Shown here one piece after another: positions 32,955-44,038 of a DNA stretch of 64,000 nucleotides (positions are counted from its first letter, which is position 1; each line of letters starts with the position of its first letter). A program made the position numbers and the translations under genes. The notes under the pieces are model-generated. The model was not told the origin of the DNA, made no database searches, and saw only the letters and a program-made list of their open reading frames with translations. This DNA is from Anodontia alba (taxonomy: Eukaryota; Mollusca; Bivalvia; Lucinida; Lucinidae), in assembly GCA_964016985.1 (NCBI GenBank), contig OZ024827.1, positions 56,112,137 to 56,176,136 on the forward strand, read 5' to 3'.

Positions 32955-34606
32955 TAGCTCACCTGAGCAAAAGCTCAGGGTGAGCTATTGTCATCACCCT
33001 ATGTCCGTCGTCCATCGTCCGTCGTCAACAATTAGTTTGTTAACACTCTAGAGGTCACAGTTTTGATCCAATCTTGATGAAACTTGGTCAGAATGTTTGC
33101 CTCTATGAAATCTAGGTCAAGTTTGATACTGGGTTACTTGGGGTCAAAAACTAGGTCACCAGGTCAAATCAAAGGAAAAACTTGTTAACACTCTAGAGGT
33201 CATAGTTTTGACCCAATGTTCATGAAACTTGCTCAAAATGTTTGCCTCTATTAAATCTAGGTAAAGTTTGAAACTGGGTCACTTGGGATCAAAAACTAGG
33301 TCACTTGGCCAGATCAGCAGAAAACCTTGTTAACACTCTAGCAGACACATTTTTGAAGCAATCATCATGAATCTTGCTCAATATGTTTGTCTTGATGATT
33401 TCTAGGTCAAGTTTGAAACTGGGTCACTTGGGGTCAAAAACTAGGTCACCGGGCCAGATCAGCAGAAAACCTTGTTAACACTCTAGCGGTCACATTTTTG
33501 CAGCAATCATCATGAATCTTTGTCATTATGTTTGTCTTGATGAATTCTAGGTCAAGTTCGAAACTGGGTCACCTGGGGTCAAAAACTAGGTCACCAGGCC
33601 AGATCAGCAGAAAACCTTGTTAACACTCTAGCGGTCACATTTTTGAAGCAATCATCATGAATCTTGCTCAAAATGTTTGTCTTGATGATTTCTAGGTCAA
33701 GTTTGAAACTGGGTCACTTGGGGTAAAAAACTAGGTCACCTGGCCAGATCAGCAGAAAACCTTGTTAACACTCTAGCGGTCACATTTTTGAAGCAAGCAT
33801 CATGAATCTTGCTCAAAATGTTTGTCTTGATGATTTATAGGTCGAGTTCGAAACTGGGTCACTTGGAGTCAAAAACTAGGTCACCGGGCCAAATCAGCAG
33901 AAAACCTTGTTAACACTCTAGCGGTCATATTTTTGAAGCAATCATCATGAATCTTGCCCAAAATGTTTGTCTTGATGATTTCTAGGTCAAGTTCGAAACT
34001 GGGTCACATGGTGTCAAAAACTAGGTCACCAGGCCAAACCAGCAGTAAACCTTGTTAACACTCTAGCGGTCACATTTTTGAAGCAGTTATCATGAATATT
34101 GCTCAAAATGTTTGTCTTGATGCGTTCTAGGTTATATTTGAAACTGGGTCACTTGGGGTCAAAAACTAGGTCACCCGGCCAAATCAGCAGAAAACCTTGT
34201 TAACACTCTAGCGGTCACATTTTTGAAACAGTCATCATGAATCTAGCTCAAAATGTTTGTCTTGATGATTTCTAGGTCAAGTTCGAAACTGGAACACCTG
34301 GGGTCAAAAACTAGGTCACCTGGCCAAATTAGCGTAAAATCTTGTTATCACTCTAGCGGTCACATTTTTCAAGCAATCATCATGAATCTTGCACAAAATG
34401 TTTGTCTTGATGAGTTCTAGGTCAAGTTCGAAACTGGGTCACGTGGTATCAAAAACTAGGTAACCGGGCCAAATCAGCAGAAAACTTTGTTATAATCATT
34501 TTGAACTTTGATCAGAATGTTTGCCTTGATCAGTTCTAGATCAGGCTCTCAAAGTGCTATGTTGCTCAGGTGAGCGTTACAGGGCCATGATGGCCCTCTT
34601 GTTTAT
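32955..34606 (+). mobile_element. Family A element, copy 2
   Basis: 5' end TAGCTCACCTGAGCAAAAGC, ~145-bp units, 3' end GCTCAGGTGAGCGTTACAG, hairpin GGGCCATGATGGCCC, CTCTTGTTTAT. Flanks '...ggatattat' and 'ttggtgttcg' rejoin like 'atatattatttgtgttagaa' in DIRS-1 (2880-2900), giving an empty site with insertion between two T residues. Confidence 0.78.
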
Positions 34607-34653
34607 TTGGTGTTCGAATTGGGAGAGCTCCTCCCTCCTATTCTGCAAATTCT

Positions 34654-34748
34654 AGCGCATTATCTATAGGTTAATGTATTGTGCAGTTAAAATGAAGTTT
34701 TTTAAAAGTAAAACATATTTTAACTATCAATACTTAACCTATAGATAA
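34654..34748 (+). repeat. DIRS-2 internal complementary region
   Basis: Same head-to-tail reverse complements of the two termini as in DIRS-1 and DIRS-3; one base change (AGCGCAT for AGCACAT). Confidence 0.88.
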
Positions 34749-34811
34749 TCAATTATCTCCCTCCTCCCACCCTCGCTTATCTCTCATAATTGTGTCTATT
34801 GTTTTACACAT

Positions 34812-35017
34812 AAAAGAAACTGACACGTGATCAATTGAGCGGGAGGAGTTACGTCACACAGGTAACTGCCTAAGGGACCTTCTGGTTTAAGACTTTAATT
34901 GACGACTGAAAGCTCGTTTTTTCTGTGGAAGGTGTGAAAACAGAAGAGAATAGCACATTATCTATAGGTTAAGTATTGATAGTTAAAATATGTTTTACTT
35001 TTAAAAAACTTCATTTT
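34812..35017 (+). repeat. DIRS-2 right inverted terminal repeat
   Basis: 'aaaagaaactgacacgtgat' to 'aaaaaacttcattttt'. Pairs with the left repeat at 12494-12672, including TTACGTCA and CACGTG. Some 75 bases of unassigned DNA separate it from element D. Confidence 0.88.
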
Positions 35018-36180
35018 TGGCCATATTTACGGAGTTGCTGAGTAATTTTCAGCCACAGTTACGGAGTTTGCCAAGCATAGGTTTCGGCTTTTTAGCTCAC
35101 CTGAGCCAAAGGCTCAAGGTGAGGTATTGTGATCACTCACCGTCCGTCGTCGTCATTGTCGGCGGTGGCGTCGTCGTCGTCCGTCTGTCCGTCGACAATC
35201 TTTAAACAACATCTCCTCCTAAACCACTGATTGGATTTTGACCAAACTTCACAGGAATGATCCTTGGTTGGTCCTCTTTCAAAGTTGTTCAAATGGTTCC
35301 GGTCCATTGCATATCTGGGTCACAGGAGCTAAAAATAGATTTTTAACTAAAAACTTAAAAAATCTTCTTGTCAGAAACCACTGGACCGTAATTTTGAAGA
35401 AATGTTCCTTTGGTGATCCTCTACCAAGATTGTTCAAGCCGTTTGGATTCGTCAAAAAACACGGCCGCCAGGGGGCGGGGCTTATTATACCCCCCACATA
35501 CGAAGTATGTGGGGGTATATAGTTTTCGCTTTTCCGTTCATCCGTTCGTTCGTACGTTCGTTCGTACGTTCGTTCGTTCATCTTTCCGTCACAGGGTCAA
35601 AGTTTTTGCGTTAAAGTTTATAAGACCTCATATTTTGAAGATCCTTTGATGGATTTCGTTCATATTTGGCATGATGGTAGATATAGTTCTAAAGTTTTCA
35701 TCAGCACCATCCCCACCCCGGGGCTGACCTTGGGGTCAAGGTCACGGACTTAGAATTTTCATAAAAAAGTCACAGGGTCAAAGTTTTTGTGTTAAAGTTT
35801 ATAAGACCTCATATTTTGAAGACCCTTTGATGGATTTCGTTCATATATGGCATGATTGTAGATATAGGTCTAAAGTTCTTATCGGCACCATCTCCACCCC
35901 GGGGGTGACCTTGGGATCAAGGTCACGGACTTAGAATTTTCATAAAAAAGTCAAAGTTTTTTGTGTTTAAGTTTATATAGCCATATCATCAAGACCCTTG
36001 AGGAATTTCATTTATATTTGACATGCTGGTAGATATTGGCCTAGCATCTTACTCTGCATGATCCCCACATGGGTGTGACCGAGGTCAAGGTCACGAACTT
36101 AGAATTTTCATATAAAAGTAAAAATTTTTGCGTTTAAGTTTATATAGCCATATCATCAAGACCTTTTATTAAATTTCATT

Positions 36181-37730
36181 ATCCCCTAACTGAAAGGTTG
36201 AGCTGATATAGCTATCAGCAAGGAATATGTTTGTCTGTCCATTAGTCCGTTGAAGTATTATTCGTTTATACTTTATTTTTGTCTTAGGGCCAAAGTTTTT
36301 GCGTTAAAGTTTATAAGACCTCATATTTTGAAGACCCTTTGATGGATTTCATTCATATTTGGCATGATGGTAGATATAGGTCTAAAGTTTTTATCAGCAC
36401 CATCCCCACCCCGGGGGTGACCTTGGGGTCAAGGTCACGGACTTAGAATTTTCATAAAAAAGTCAAAGTTTTTTGTGTTTAAGTTTATATAGCCATATCA
36501 TCAAGACCCTTGAGGAATTTCATTTATATTTGACATGTTGGTAGATATTGGCCTAGCATCTTATTCTGCATGATCCCCACATGGGTGTGACCGAGGTCAA
36601 GGTCACGAACTTAGAATTTTCATATAAAAGTAAAAATTTTTGCGTTTAAGTTTAGATAGCCATATCATCAAGACCTTTTATTAAATTTCATTATCCCCTA
36701 ACTGAACGGTTGAGCAGATATAGCTATCAGCAAGAAATCTGTTCGTCTGTCCGTCCATCCGTTGAAGCATTATTTGTTCATACTTTATTTTTGTCTTTGG
36801 GTCAAAGTTTTTGCGTTAAAGTTTATAAGACCTCATATTTTGAAGACCCTTTGATGGATTTCATTCATATTTGGCATGATGGTAGATATAGGTCTAAAGT
36901 TTTTATCAGCACCATCCCCATCCCGGGGGTGACCTTGGGGTCAAGGTCACGGACTTAGAATTTTCATAAAAAAGTCAAAGTTTTTTGTGTTTAAGTTTAT
37001 ATAGCCATATCATCAAGACCCTTGAGGAATTTCATTTATATTTGACATGTTGGTAGATATTGGCCTAGCATCTTACTCTGCATGATCCCCACATGGGTGT
37101 GACCGAGGTCAAGGTCACGAACTTAGAATTTTCATATAAAAGTAAAAATTTTTGCGTTTAAGTTTAGATAGCCATATCATCAAGACCTTTTATTAAATTT
37201 CATTATCCCCTAACTGAACGGTTGAGCAGATATAGCTATCAGCAAGAAATCTGTTTGTCTGTCCGTCCATCCTTTGAAGCATTATTTGTTCATACTTTAT
37301 TTTTGTCTTTGGGTCAAAGTTTTTGCGTTAAAGTTTATAAGACCTCATATTTTGAAGACCCTTTGATGGATTTCATTCATATTTGGCATGATGGTAGATA
37401 TAGGTCTAAAGTTTTTATCAGCACCATCCCCACCCCAGGGGTGACTTTGGGGTCAAGGTCACAGACTTAGAATTTGTATAAAAAAGTCAAAGTTTTTTGT
37501 GTTTAAGTTTATATAGCTATACCATGAAGACCCTTTGATGAATTTCATCTATATTTGACATGTTGGTAGATATAGGTCTAGAGTTTTACTCAGCATCATC
37601 CCCATCCCGGGGTATGACCTTGAGGTCAAGGTCACAGACTTAGAAATTTCATATAAAAGTAAAAATATTTGCATCTAAGTTTATATAGCTATACCATCAA
37701 GACCTTTTGTTGAATTTCGTTATTATCCTA
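36181..37730 (+). repeat. 512-bp higher-order tandem repeat in K
   Basis: 'atcccctaactga' recurs at 36181, 36693 and 37205 (spacing exactly 512), and as 'atcctactgaga' at 37725. Each 512-bp block holds several different ~180-bp subunits, plus a family-I-like start (atcccc...gatatagctatcagca, GTCTGTCC). Confidence 0.9.
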
Positions 37731-38103
37731 CTGAGAGGTTTAGGAGATATAGCTATCAGCATGGAATTCATCCATTCATCCATCCATCCATCTGTCTGTC
37801 CATAAATGCATTATTGTGCACCCCATGACTCCTAACTACCCTTTGAGCTATTTTCAGGAAACTGTCAGGTTGTAGAGGGCTTTTGGTAGGGTGTCAGATA
37901 CAAGAAAGACAACTCTAACTGACTTGGTCCATGAGTTATCTCCCCTTGTCTCCAGAATTGTAAAAATTTTGTGCAAACCATAACTTTAAAACATGTTAAG
38001 ATATTTTCATGATACTTCACCAGTATGTATAGGACATTGAGTAGACATATCACATTCAAGAATGACTTTCTGACTCCATTCTGCAGTTTTCTCCCTTGGT
38101 TAT
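37731..38103 (+). repeat. Family-I-like DNA interrupted by E copy 1
   Basis: Contains 'catccatccatccatctgtc', 'ctttgagctattttcaggaa' and 'gttaagatattttcatgata', the unit of element I (52228-54580). It resumes at 40681 ('aaatcttgtacgggcaataa') after element E and merges into the 3' part of K. Confidence 0.7.
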
Positions 38104-40680
38104 TATGCCCCCAACTTCAAAGAAGTTGGAGGGGCATATTGCTTCTGGGTTGTTCGTCCGTCCGTCCGTCCGTCCGTCCGTCCGTCCGTCCGTCCGTCCA
38201 TCCGTCCGTTCGTCACGCTTTTTGATGCATAGCATAACTTTAAAACCGTGAATGCTACTGTTTTGAAATTTCATATATGGATTCCTCATGAAAAAATAGC
38301 TGACACGTATTTTTTTTCTTGACAGGATTATGCCCCTTTTCTGAGTTATGGCCCTTTGAAAAAATATGGATGCAATCTTGTCAGCAAAATATCTCAAAAA
38401 CTATTAAAGCTAGAGCCTTGAAACTTGATGAATAGACTGGTAGTGATGAGTAGACAACCTGATTAACTTTTGAGGAAATTTTGAAAAATACTTCTTGAGT
38501 TATGGCCCTTTGTAATTTTGGGCAATTTTACCTTGTCAGCAAAATATCTCAAAAACTGTTAGAGCTAGAGCCTTGAAACTTAGTAAATGGATTTGTAGTG
38601 ATGAGTAGATGACCTGATTAACTTTTGAAGAAATTCTGAAAAATACTTCATGAGTTATGGCCCTTTGTAATTTTGGGCATTTTTATCTTGTCAGCAAAAT
38701 ATCTCAAAAACCGTTGGAGCTAGAGCCTTGAAACTTAATGGATAGACTGGTAGTGATGAGTAGACAACCTTATTAACTTTTGAAGAAATTTTGAAAAATG
38801 CCTTCTGAGTTATGGCCCTTTGTAATTTTGGGCATTTTTACATTGTCAGCAAAATATCTCAAAAAACTGTTAGAGCTTGAGCCTTGAAACTTAGTAAATG
38901 GATTTGTAGTGATGTGTAGATGACCTGATTAACTTTTGAAGAAATTCTGAAAAAACACTTCATGAGTTATGGCCCTTTGTAATTTAGGGCATTTTTAACT
39001 TGTCAGCAAAATATCTCAAAAACTATTGAAGCTAGAGCCTTGAAACTTGATGAATAGACTGGTAGTGATGAGTAGACAACCTGATAAACTTTTGAAGAAA
39101 TTTTGAAATATACTTCTTGAGTTATGCCCCTTTGTAATTTTAGGCATTTTTATCTTGTCAGCAAAATATCTCAAAAACTGTTAGAGCTAGAGCCTTGAAA
39201 CTTAGTAAATGGATTTGTAGTGATGAGTAGATGACCTGATTAATTTTTGAAGAAATTCTGAAAAATACTTCATGAGTTATGGCCCTTTGTAATTGTGGGC
39301 AATTTTACCTTGTCAGCAAAATATCTCAAAAACTGTTGGAACTAGAGCCTTGACACTTGATGAATAGACTGGTAGTGATGAGTAGACAACCTGATTAACT
39401 TTTGAAGAAATTTTGAAATATACTTCTTGAGTTATGCCCCTTTGTTATTTTAGGCATTTTTATCTTGTCAGCAAAATATCTCAAAAACTATTAGAGCTAG
39501 AGACTTGAAACTTGGTGAATTGATTGGTAATGATGAGTAGATGACCTGATTAAATTTTTTGTAAATTCTGAAAAATATTTCATAAGTAATGGCCCTTTGT
39601 AAATTTGGGCATGTTTCCCTTGTGAACAAAATATCTCAAAAACTATTGAAGCTGGAGCCTTGAAACTTGATGAATAGATTGGTAGCAATGAGTAGATGAC
39701 CTGATTATGCCCCCAGTTTCGAATGAAATTGATGGGGCATATTATTTTGCCTTCATTTGTCCATCCAACTGTTTGTCCGTTCATCAAGCTTTTTTTGTGC
39801 ATGCCATATCTTAAGAACCCTGCACGCTAGGATTTTGAAATTTTATATTTGGGTTCCCAATGAAAAAATAGCCAACCCGTATTTTGTTTCTTGTCTAGCA
39901 TGTTTATTTAAAGTTATGCCCCTTTGAAAAAAATCAGAATTAAATCTTGTGAGCAAGATATCTTGAAAAGTATTTAAGCTGGGTTCTTGAAATTCGATAC
40001 AGTGAGTGGGAATGATGTGTACATTACCCGATTATATTTTGAGAGAATTCCATGAAAATATTGATAAAGTTACGGCCCTTTGCAGTTCTGCTCATTTTGA
40101 CCTTGTCAGCAAGATTTCTCAAAAAGCACTTAAGCTAGGGTCTTGAAATATTATATGCTGATTGGGGATGATGTGGAGATTACATGGTTTGTTTTTTAGG
40201 GAATTCCATGAAAAATTGATGTAGTTATGGCCCTTTGTAGTTCTAGGCATTTTGACTTTTTCAGCAAGATATCTTAAAAAGTATTTAAGCTAGAGCCATG
40301 ATATTTGGTATACTGATTGGGATTGAGGAGGAGATCACCTGAATAAATTTTGAACCAATTAAATGAAATGTTGGAGTTATGGCCCTTCGCAATTTCGGGC
40401 CATTTAATGTTGTTGCTTTATTGTGTATAGCATAAGTTTAGAACCATGTATGCTAATGTTTTGAAATTTCATGTTTTGATTCCTCATGAAAAAATAGGTG
40501 ATCCGTATTTTTTTCTTATCCCAATCATCTCCTATTTTAGAGTTATTTCCCTTTGATAAAATAACATTGAAATCATATATTTGTACTGTTGTTACCGTCA
40601 TGGCTAAGCAGTGTTGGAGTCAAACAGTGTTAGAGACAGGCAGTTGGGGGCATAGTGTTTTACAAACACCAGCTCTAGTT
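38104..40680 (+). mobile_element. Family E element, copy 1
   Basis: 5' hairpin TATGCCCCCAACTTC aaa GAAGTTGGAGGGGCATA, a pure (GTCC)n tract (about 38153-38200), then alternating ~150-bp units of two types (period about 307 bp). A second, related 5' end lies inside at 39714-39745. 3' end GTTGGGGGCATA, hairpin GTGTTttaCAAACAC and CTCTAGTT. The flanks rejoin as family-I DNA between T residues. Confidence 0.78.
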
Positions 40681-41200
40681 TAAATCTTGTACGGGCAATA
40701 ACTCTAAAAATTCTTTAAGATATTTTTGTGATGCTTTACCGATATGTAGAGGGCATTGAGTAGGCAGGTGACCTTAAAATTTTCATTAAAATTTATATAG
40801 CTATATTATGAAGACCCTTTTGTTGGTTTCATTAATATTAAGCATGATGGTATATATAGGTCTAAAGTTTTTCTCGGCACCATCCCCAAGCTGGGGCATG
40901 GCTTTTAAGTCAAGGTCACAGACTTTTCATACAAATGTCATTTTTGCTTATATTATAAAGACTGATTGATTTCACTAGTATATGGTGATAGTTATAGGGC
41001 TAAAGTTTTAATCCCTGCACCTGTGCCTGATCTTTGAGGTCAAGGGCTTCATATTATGTGTGATTGAAGTTTTTCAATGTTATCACATAAAGCATATAAC
41101 TGCCATCTCCAGAGTCAAAGCTACATACTTTGTGCTCTTTAAAAACTGGCGGTAGCACTGGTCGGGGGTATACGTGCCCCACTGGGCACTTTGTCTAGTT

Positions 41201-43380
41201 TTCCCTATATATCTATATAGAAAACTTTAAAAATCTTCTTGTCAGAAACCACTGGACTGATTTCAATATATTTTTGCAGAAATGTTCCTTTGGTGATCCT
41301 CTACCAAGATTGTTCAAGCCATTTGGATTCGTCAAAAAAACATGGCCGCCAGAGGGCGTGGCTTATTTTCGCTATATATCTATATAGAAAACTTTAAAAA
41401 TCTTCTTGTCAGCAACCACTGGACCGATTTCAATATAATTTTGCAGAAATGTTCCTTTGGTGATCCTCTACCAAGATTGTACAAGCCATTTGGATTCGTC
41501 AAAAAACACGGCCGCCAGGGGGCGGGGCTTATTTTCCCTATATATCTATATAGAAAACTTTAAAAATCTTCTTGTCAGAAACCACTGGACCGATTTCAAT
41601 ATAATTTTGCAGAAATGTTCCTTTGATGCTCCTTTACTAAGATTGTTCAAGCCGTCATGATTTGTCAAAAAACATGGCCGCCAGGGGGCGGGGCTTATTT
41701 TCCCTATATATCTATATAGAAAATTTTAAAAATATTCTCGTCAGAAACCAATGGACCAATTTCAATATAATTTTGCAGAAGTGTACCTTTGGAGATCCTC
41801 TACCAAGATTGTTCAAGACATTTTGATTCGTCAAAAAACACGGCCGCCAGGGGGCGGGGCTTATTTTCCCTATATATCTATATAGAAAACTTAAAAAATC
41901 TTCTTGTCAGAAACTACTGGACCGATTTCAATATAATTTTGCAGAAATGTTCCTTTGGTGATCCTTTACCAAGATTGTTCAAGCCATTTGGATTTGTCAA
42001 AAAACATGGCCGCCAGGGGGCGGGGCTTATTTTCCCTATATATCTATATAGAAAATTTTAAAAATCTTCTTGTCAGAAACCACTGGACCAATTTCAATAT
42101 AATTTTGCAGAAATGTTCCTATGGTGATCCTTTACCAAGATTGTACAAGCCATTTGGATTCGTCAAAAAACATGGCCGCCAGGGGGGCGGGGCTTATTTT
42201 CCCTATATATCTATTTAGAAAACTTAAAAAATCTTCTTGTCAGAAACCGTTTGACCGATTTCAATATAATTTTGCAGAAATGCTCCTTTGGTGATCCTCT
42301 ACCAAGATTGTTTAAGCTATTTGGATTTGTCAAAAAGCATGGCTGCCAGGGGGCGGGGCTTGTTTTCCCTATATATCTATATAGAAAACTTTAAAAATCT
42401 TCTTGTCAGAAACCACTGGACCGATTTCATTGTAATTTTGAAGAAATGTTCCTTTCGTGATCCTCTACCAAGATTATTCAAGCCATTTGGATTCGTCAAA
42501 AAACATGACCGCCAGGGGGGCGTGGCTTATTTTCCCTATATATCTATATAGAAAACTTGAAAACTTTTCTTGTCAGAAACCACTGGACCAATTTCAATAT
42601 AATTTTGCGGAAATGTTCCTTTGGTGATCCTTTACCAAGATTGTTCAAGCCATTTGGATTCGTCAAAAACAACTGCCGCCAGGGGGCGGGGCTTATTTTC
42701 CCAATATATCTATATAGAAAACTTTAAAAATCTTCTTGTCAGAAACCACTGGACTGATTTCTATATAACTTGGCAAAAATGTTTCCTTGGTGACCCTCTA
42801 CCAAGATTGTTCATGCCGTCATGATACATCAAAAAACATGGCCGCCAGGGGGCGGGACTTATTTTCCCTATATATCTATATAGAAAACTTTAAAATTCTT
42901 CTTGTCAGAAACCACCAGACTGATTTCAGTATTACTTGGCAGGAATGTTTCCTTGGTGACCCTCTACCAAGATTGTTCAAGCAATCATCATTCATCAAAA
43001 AACATGGCTGCTAGGGGTGGGGCTTATTTTCCTTATATATCTAAGTAGAAAACTTTAAAAATCTTCTTGTCAGAAACCACTCAACCGATTTCGATATAAC
43101 TTGGCAGGAATATTCCTATGGTGACCCTCTACCAAGTTTGTTCAAGCTTTCATGATTGGTCAAAAAACATGGCCGTTAGGGGGTGGGGCTTATTTTCCCT
43201 ATATAGCTATATAAAACATTTTAAAAATCTTTTTGTTAGAAACCACTGGACCGATTTCAATATAACTTGGCAGAATTGTTCCTTTGGTGACCCTCTTTCA
43301 AGATTCAGTTCAAACCATCATGATGCTTAAAAAAAACATGGCCGCTGGGGAGCAGGGCTATAAAATTTATACAAAAATCT
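41201..43380 (+). repeat. 166-bp tandem array of D with CTCF-like core
   Basis: About thirteen units, each with CCGCCAGGGGGCGGGGCTTA, 'ttccctatatatctatatag' (a small AT hairpin), 'aatcttcttgtcagaaacca' and 'tgatcctctaccaagattgt'. The GC motif starts at 41346, 41512, 41678, 41844, 42010, 42176, 42343, 42509, 42676 and 42842, then decays (43009, 43172). Spacing is 166-167. Chance frames read RGRGLFSLYIYIENFKNLL and are repeat shadows. Confidence 0.93.
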
Positions 43381-43473
43381 TAGAGCAGTGAACTTGGCTG
43401 AAACTTCAGCAGTAAGTATGCAAAGCTGTTTGCTCAGGTGACCGATATAGGACCATCATGGTCCTCTTGTTTT

Positions 43474-43774
43474 CCGTAATAATTGTTAAAGAATTTCCGC
43501 ATTGCAATGACATGCAAACATTGCTCACACTTGCTGAACTTACATGCGCATAAATATCACGATTACAAAGAGAAATTTAGCTCAGTTTCACAATCGAGCA
43601 TTCAATAAGGGGAAATAACCGGAGTACCTTCGAGTAGTTAGCATTGCACTGCAGCTAGCAATACAGATTTTCAACACTTTTCTTTTTAGTTGACAATTAT
43701 GGTTACACTTTAAACCGAAACATCCTTTTATTAAAATGCCGCAGCTGAGATATTTTAATGTTAAACAAATCAAC
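43474..43774. other. Unassigned DNA
   Basis: No element ends, repeat units or credible frames seen between the right end of D and the SINE. Confidence 0.5.
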
Positions 43775-43787
43775 AATAGCTAACAGA

Positions 43788-44025
43788 GCGCGGGCCCCCG
43801 TAGCCTAGTGGATAAGAGAGTTGACTCTTAATCCATTAGGTTTCTCACCGCTGTGGTTCGAGCCTAGCTCGGGTAATATGTGGGAAAGCCAAGTTCTGCT
43901 TACGGATGGTCAGGTGGTTTTTCTCCGGATACTCGGGTTTTTGCCCACCTTCGATGAATGATCGGCTCGATATCAGTGAAATATTCTTGAAAGGGCCGTA
44001 AAACCCAAATAAAAAAAAAAAAAAA
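43788..44025 (+). mobile_element. tRNA-Lys-like SINE (type 2) with poly(A) tail
   Basis: The head includes 'tagcctagtggataagagag', 'gactcttaatcc' (CTT anticodon region as in tRNA-Lys) and B box GGTTCGAGCC. The body ends GGGCCGTAAAACCC, then A-rich tail. A perfect 13-bp target duplication AATAGCTAACAGA flanks it (43775-43787 and 44026-44038), showing LINE-type integration and a fairly recent event. Confidence 0.93.
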
Positions 44026-44038
44026 AATAGCTAACAGA

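Larger units (their letters stand above)
12494..35017 (+). mobile_element. DIRS-2: old DIRS retrotransposon, split by many insertions
   Basis: Left terminal repeat at 12494 and right terminus at 35017. The element's own DNA is 12494-14287, 14592-14628, 24405-25076, 28027-29593, 31307-32954 and 34607-35017, together about 6 kb, a normal DIRS length. Insertions are a SINE, DIRS-3 and elements C, B, H and A. The two flanks of DIRS-3 rejoin into a stretch that aligns with 13950-14000 ('ttctgtacagtctttcctga...'). Frames are lost, but the recombinase C-terminal region is recognisable at 32505-32600. It is heavily AT-shifted and alignable with DIRS-1. Confidence 0.8.
35487..41200 (+). mobile_element. 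Family K element, inside D
   Basis: 5' hairpin of about 14 bp (ATACCCCCCACATAC gaa GTATGTGGGGGTAT), a GTTC/GTAC microsatellite (35538-35582), and ~185-bp units ('aaagtttttgcgttaaagtt', 'ggtcaaggtcacggacttag'). The 3' end is CGGGGGTATAC, hairpin GTGCCCCACTGGGCAC and TTTGTCTAGTT. Removing it joins 'cttatt' to 'ttccctatata', exactly as in every neighbouring D unit. Element E (38104-40680) is nested within. Confidence 0.78.
35093..43473 (+). mobile_element. Family D element, split by element K
   Basis: 5' end TAGCTCACCTGAGCCAAAGG, then a GTC/GTCC-rich tract (35142-35195) and core units. The 3' end is GCTCAGGTGACC, an 8-bp-stem hairpin (AGGACCAT C ATGGTCCT, 43449-43465) and CTCTTGTTTT. K (35487-41200) lies in its first units; the remaining array runs 41201-43380. 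No protein. It has the same general design as families A-C. Confidence 0.75.

Noticed and set aside
38056..38397. Minus-strand 113-codon open frame with RTDG repeats
   Set aside because: Translation of the (GTCC)n microsatellite and flanking repeat of element E; same frame type at 55126-55407 and 25062-25244.
41342..42824. Series of similar ~70-90-codon frames (GLFSLYIYIENFKNLL)
   Set aside because: They arise from the 166-bp repeat read in one frame, each with stops at the same point; no sign of selection on protein.
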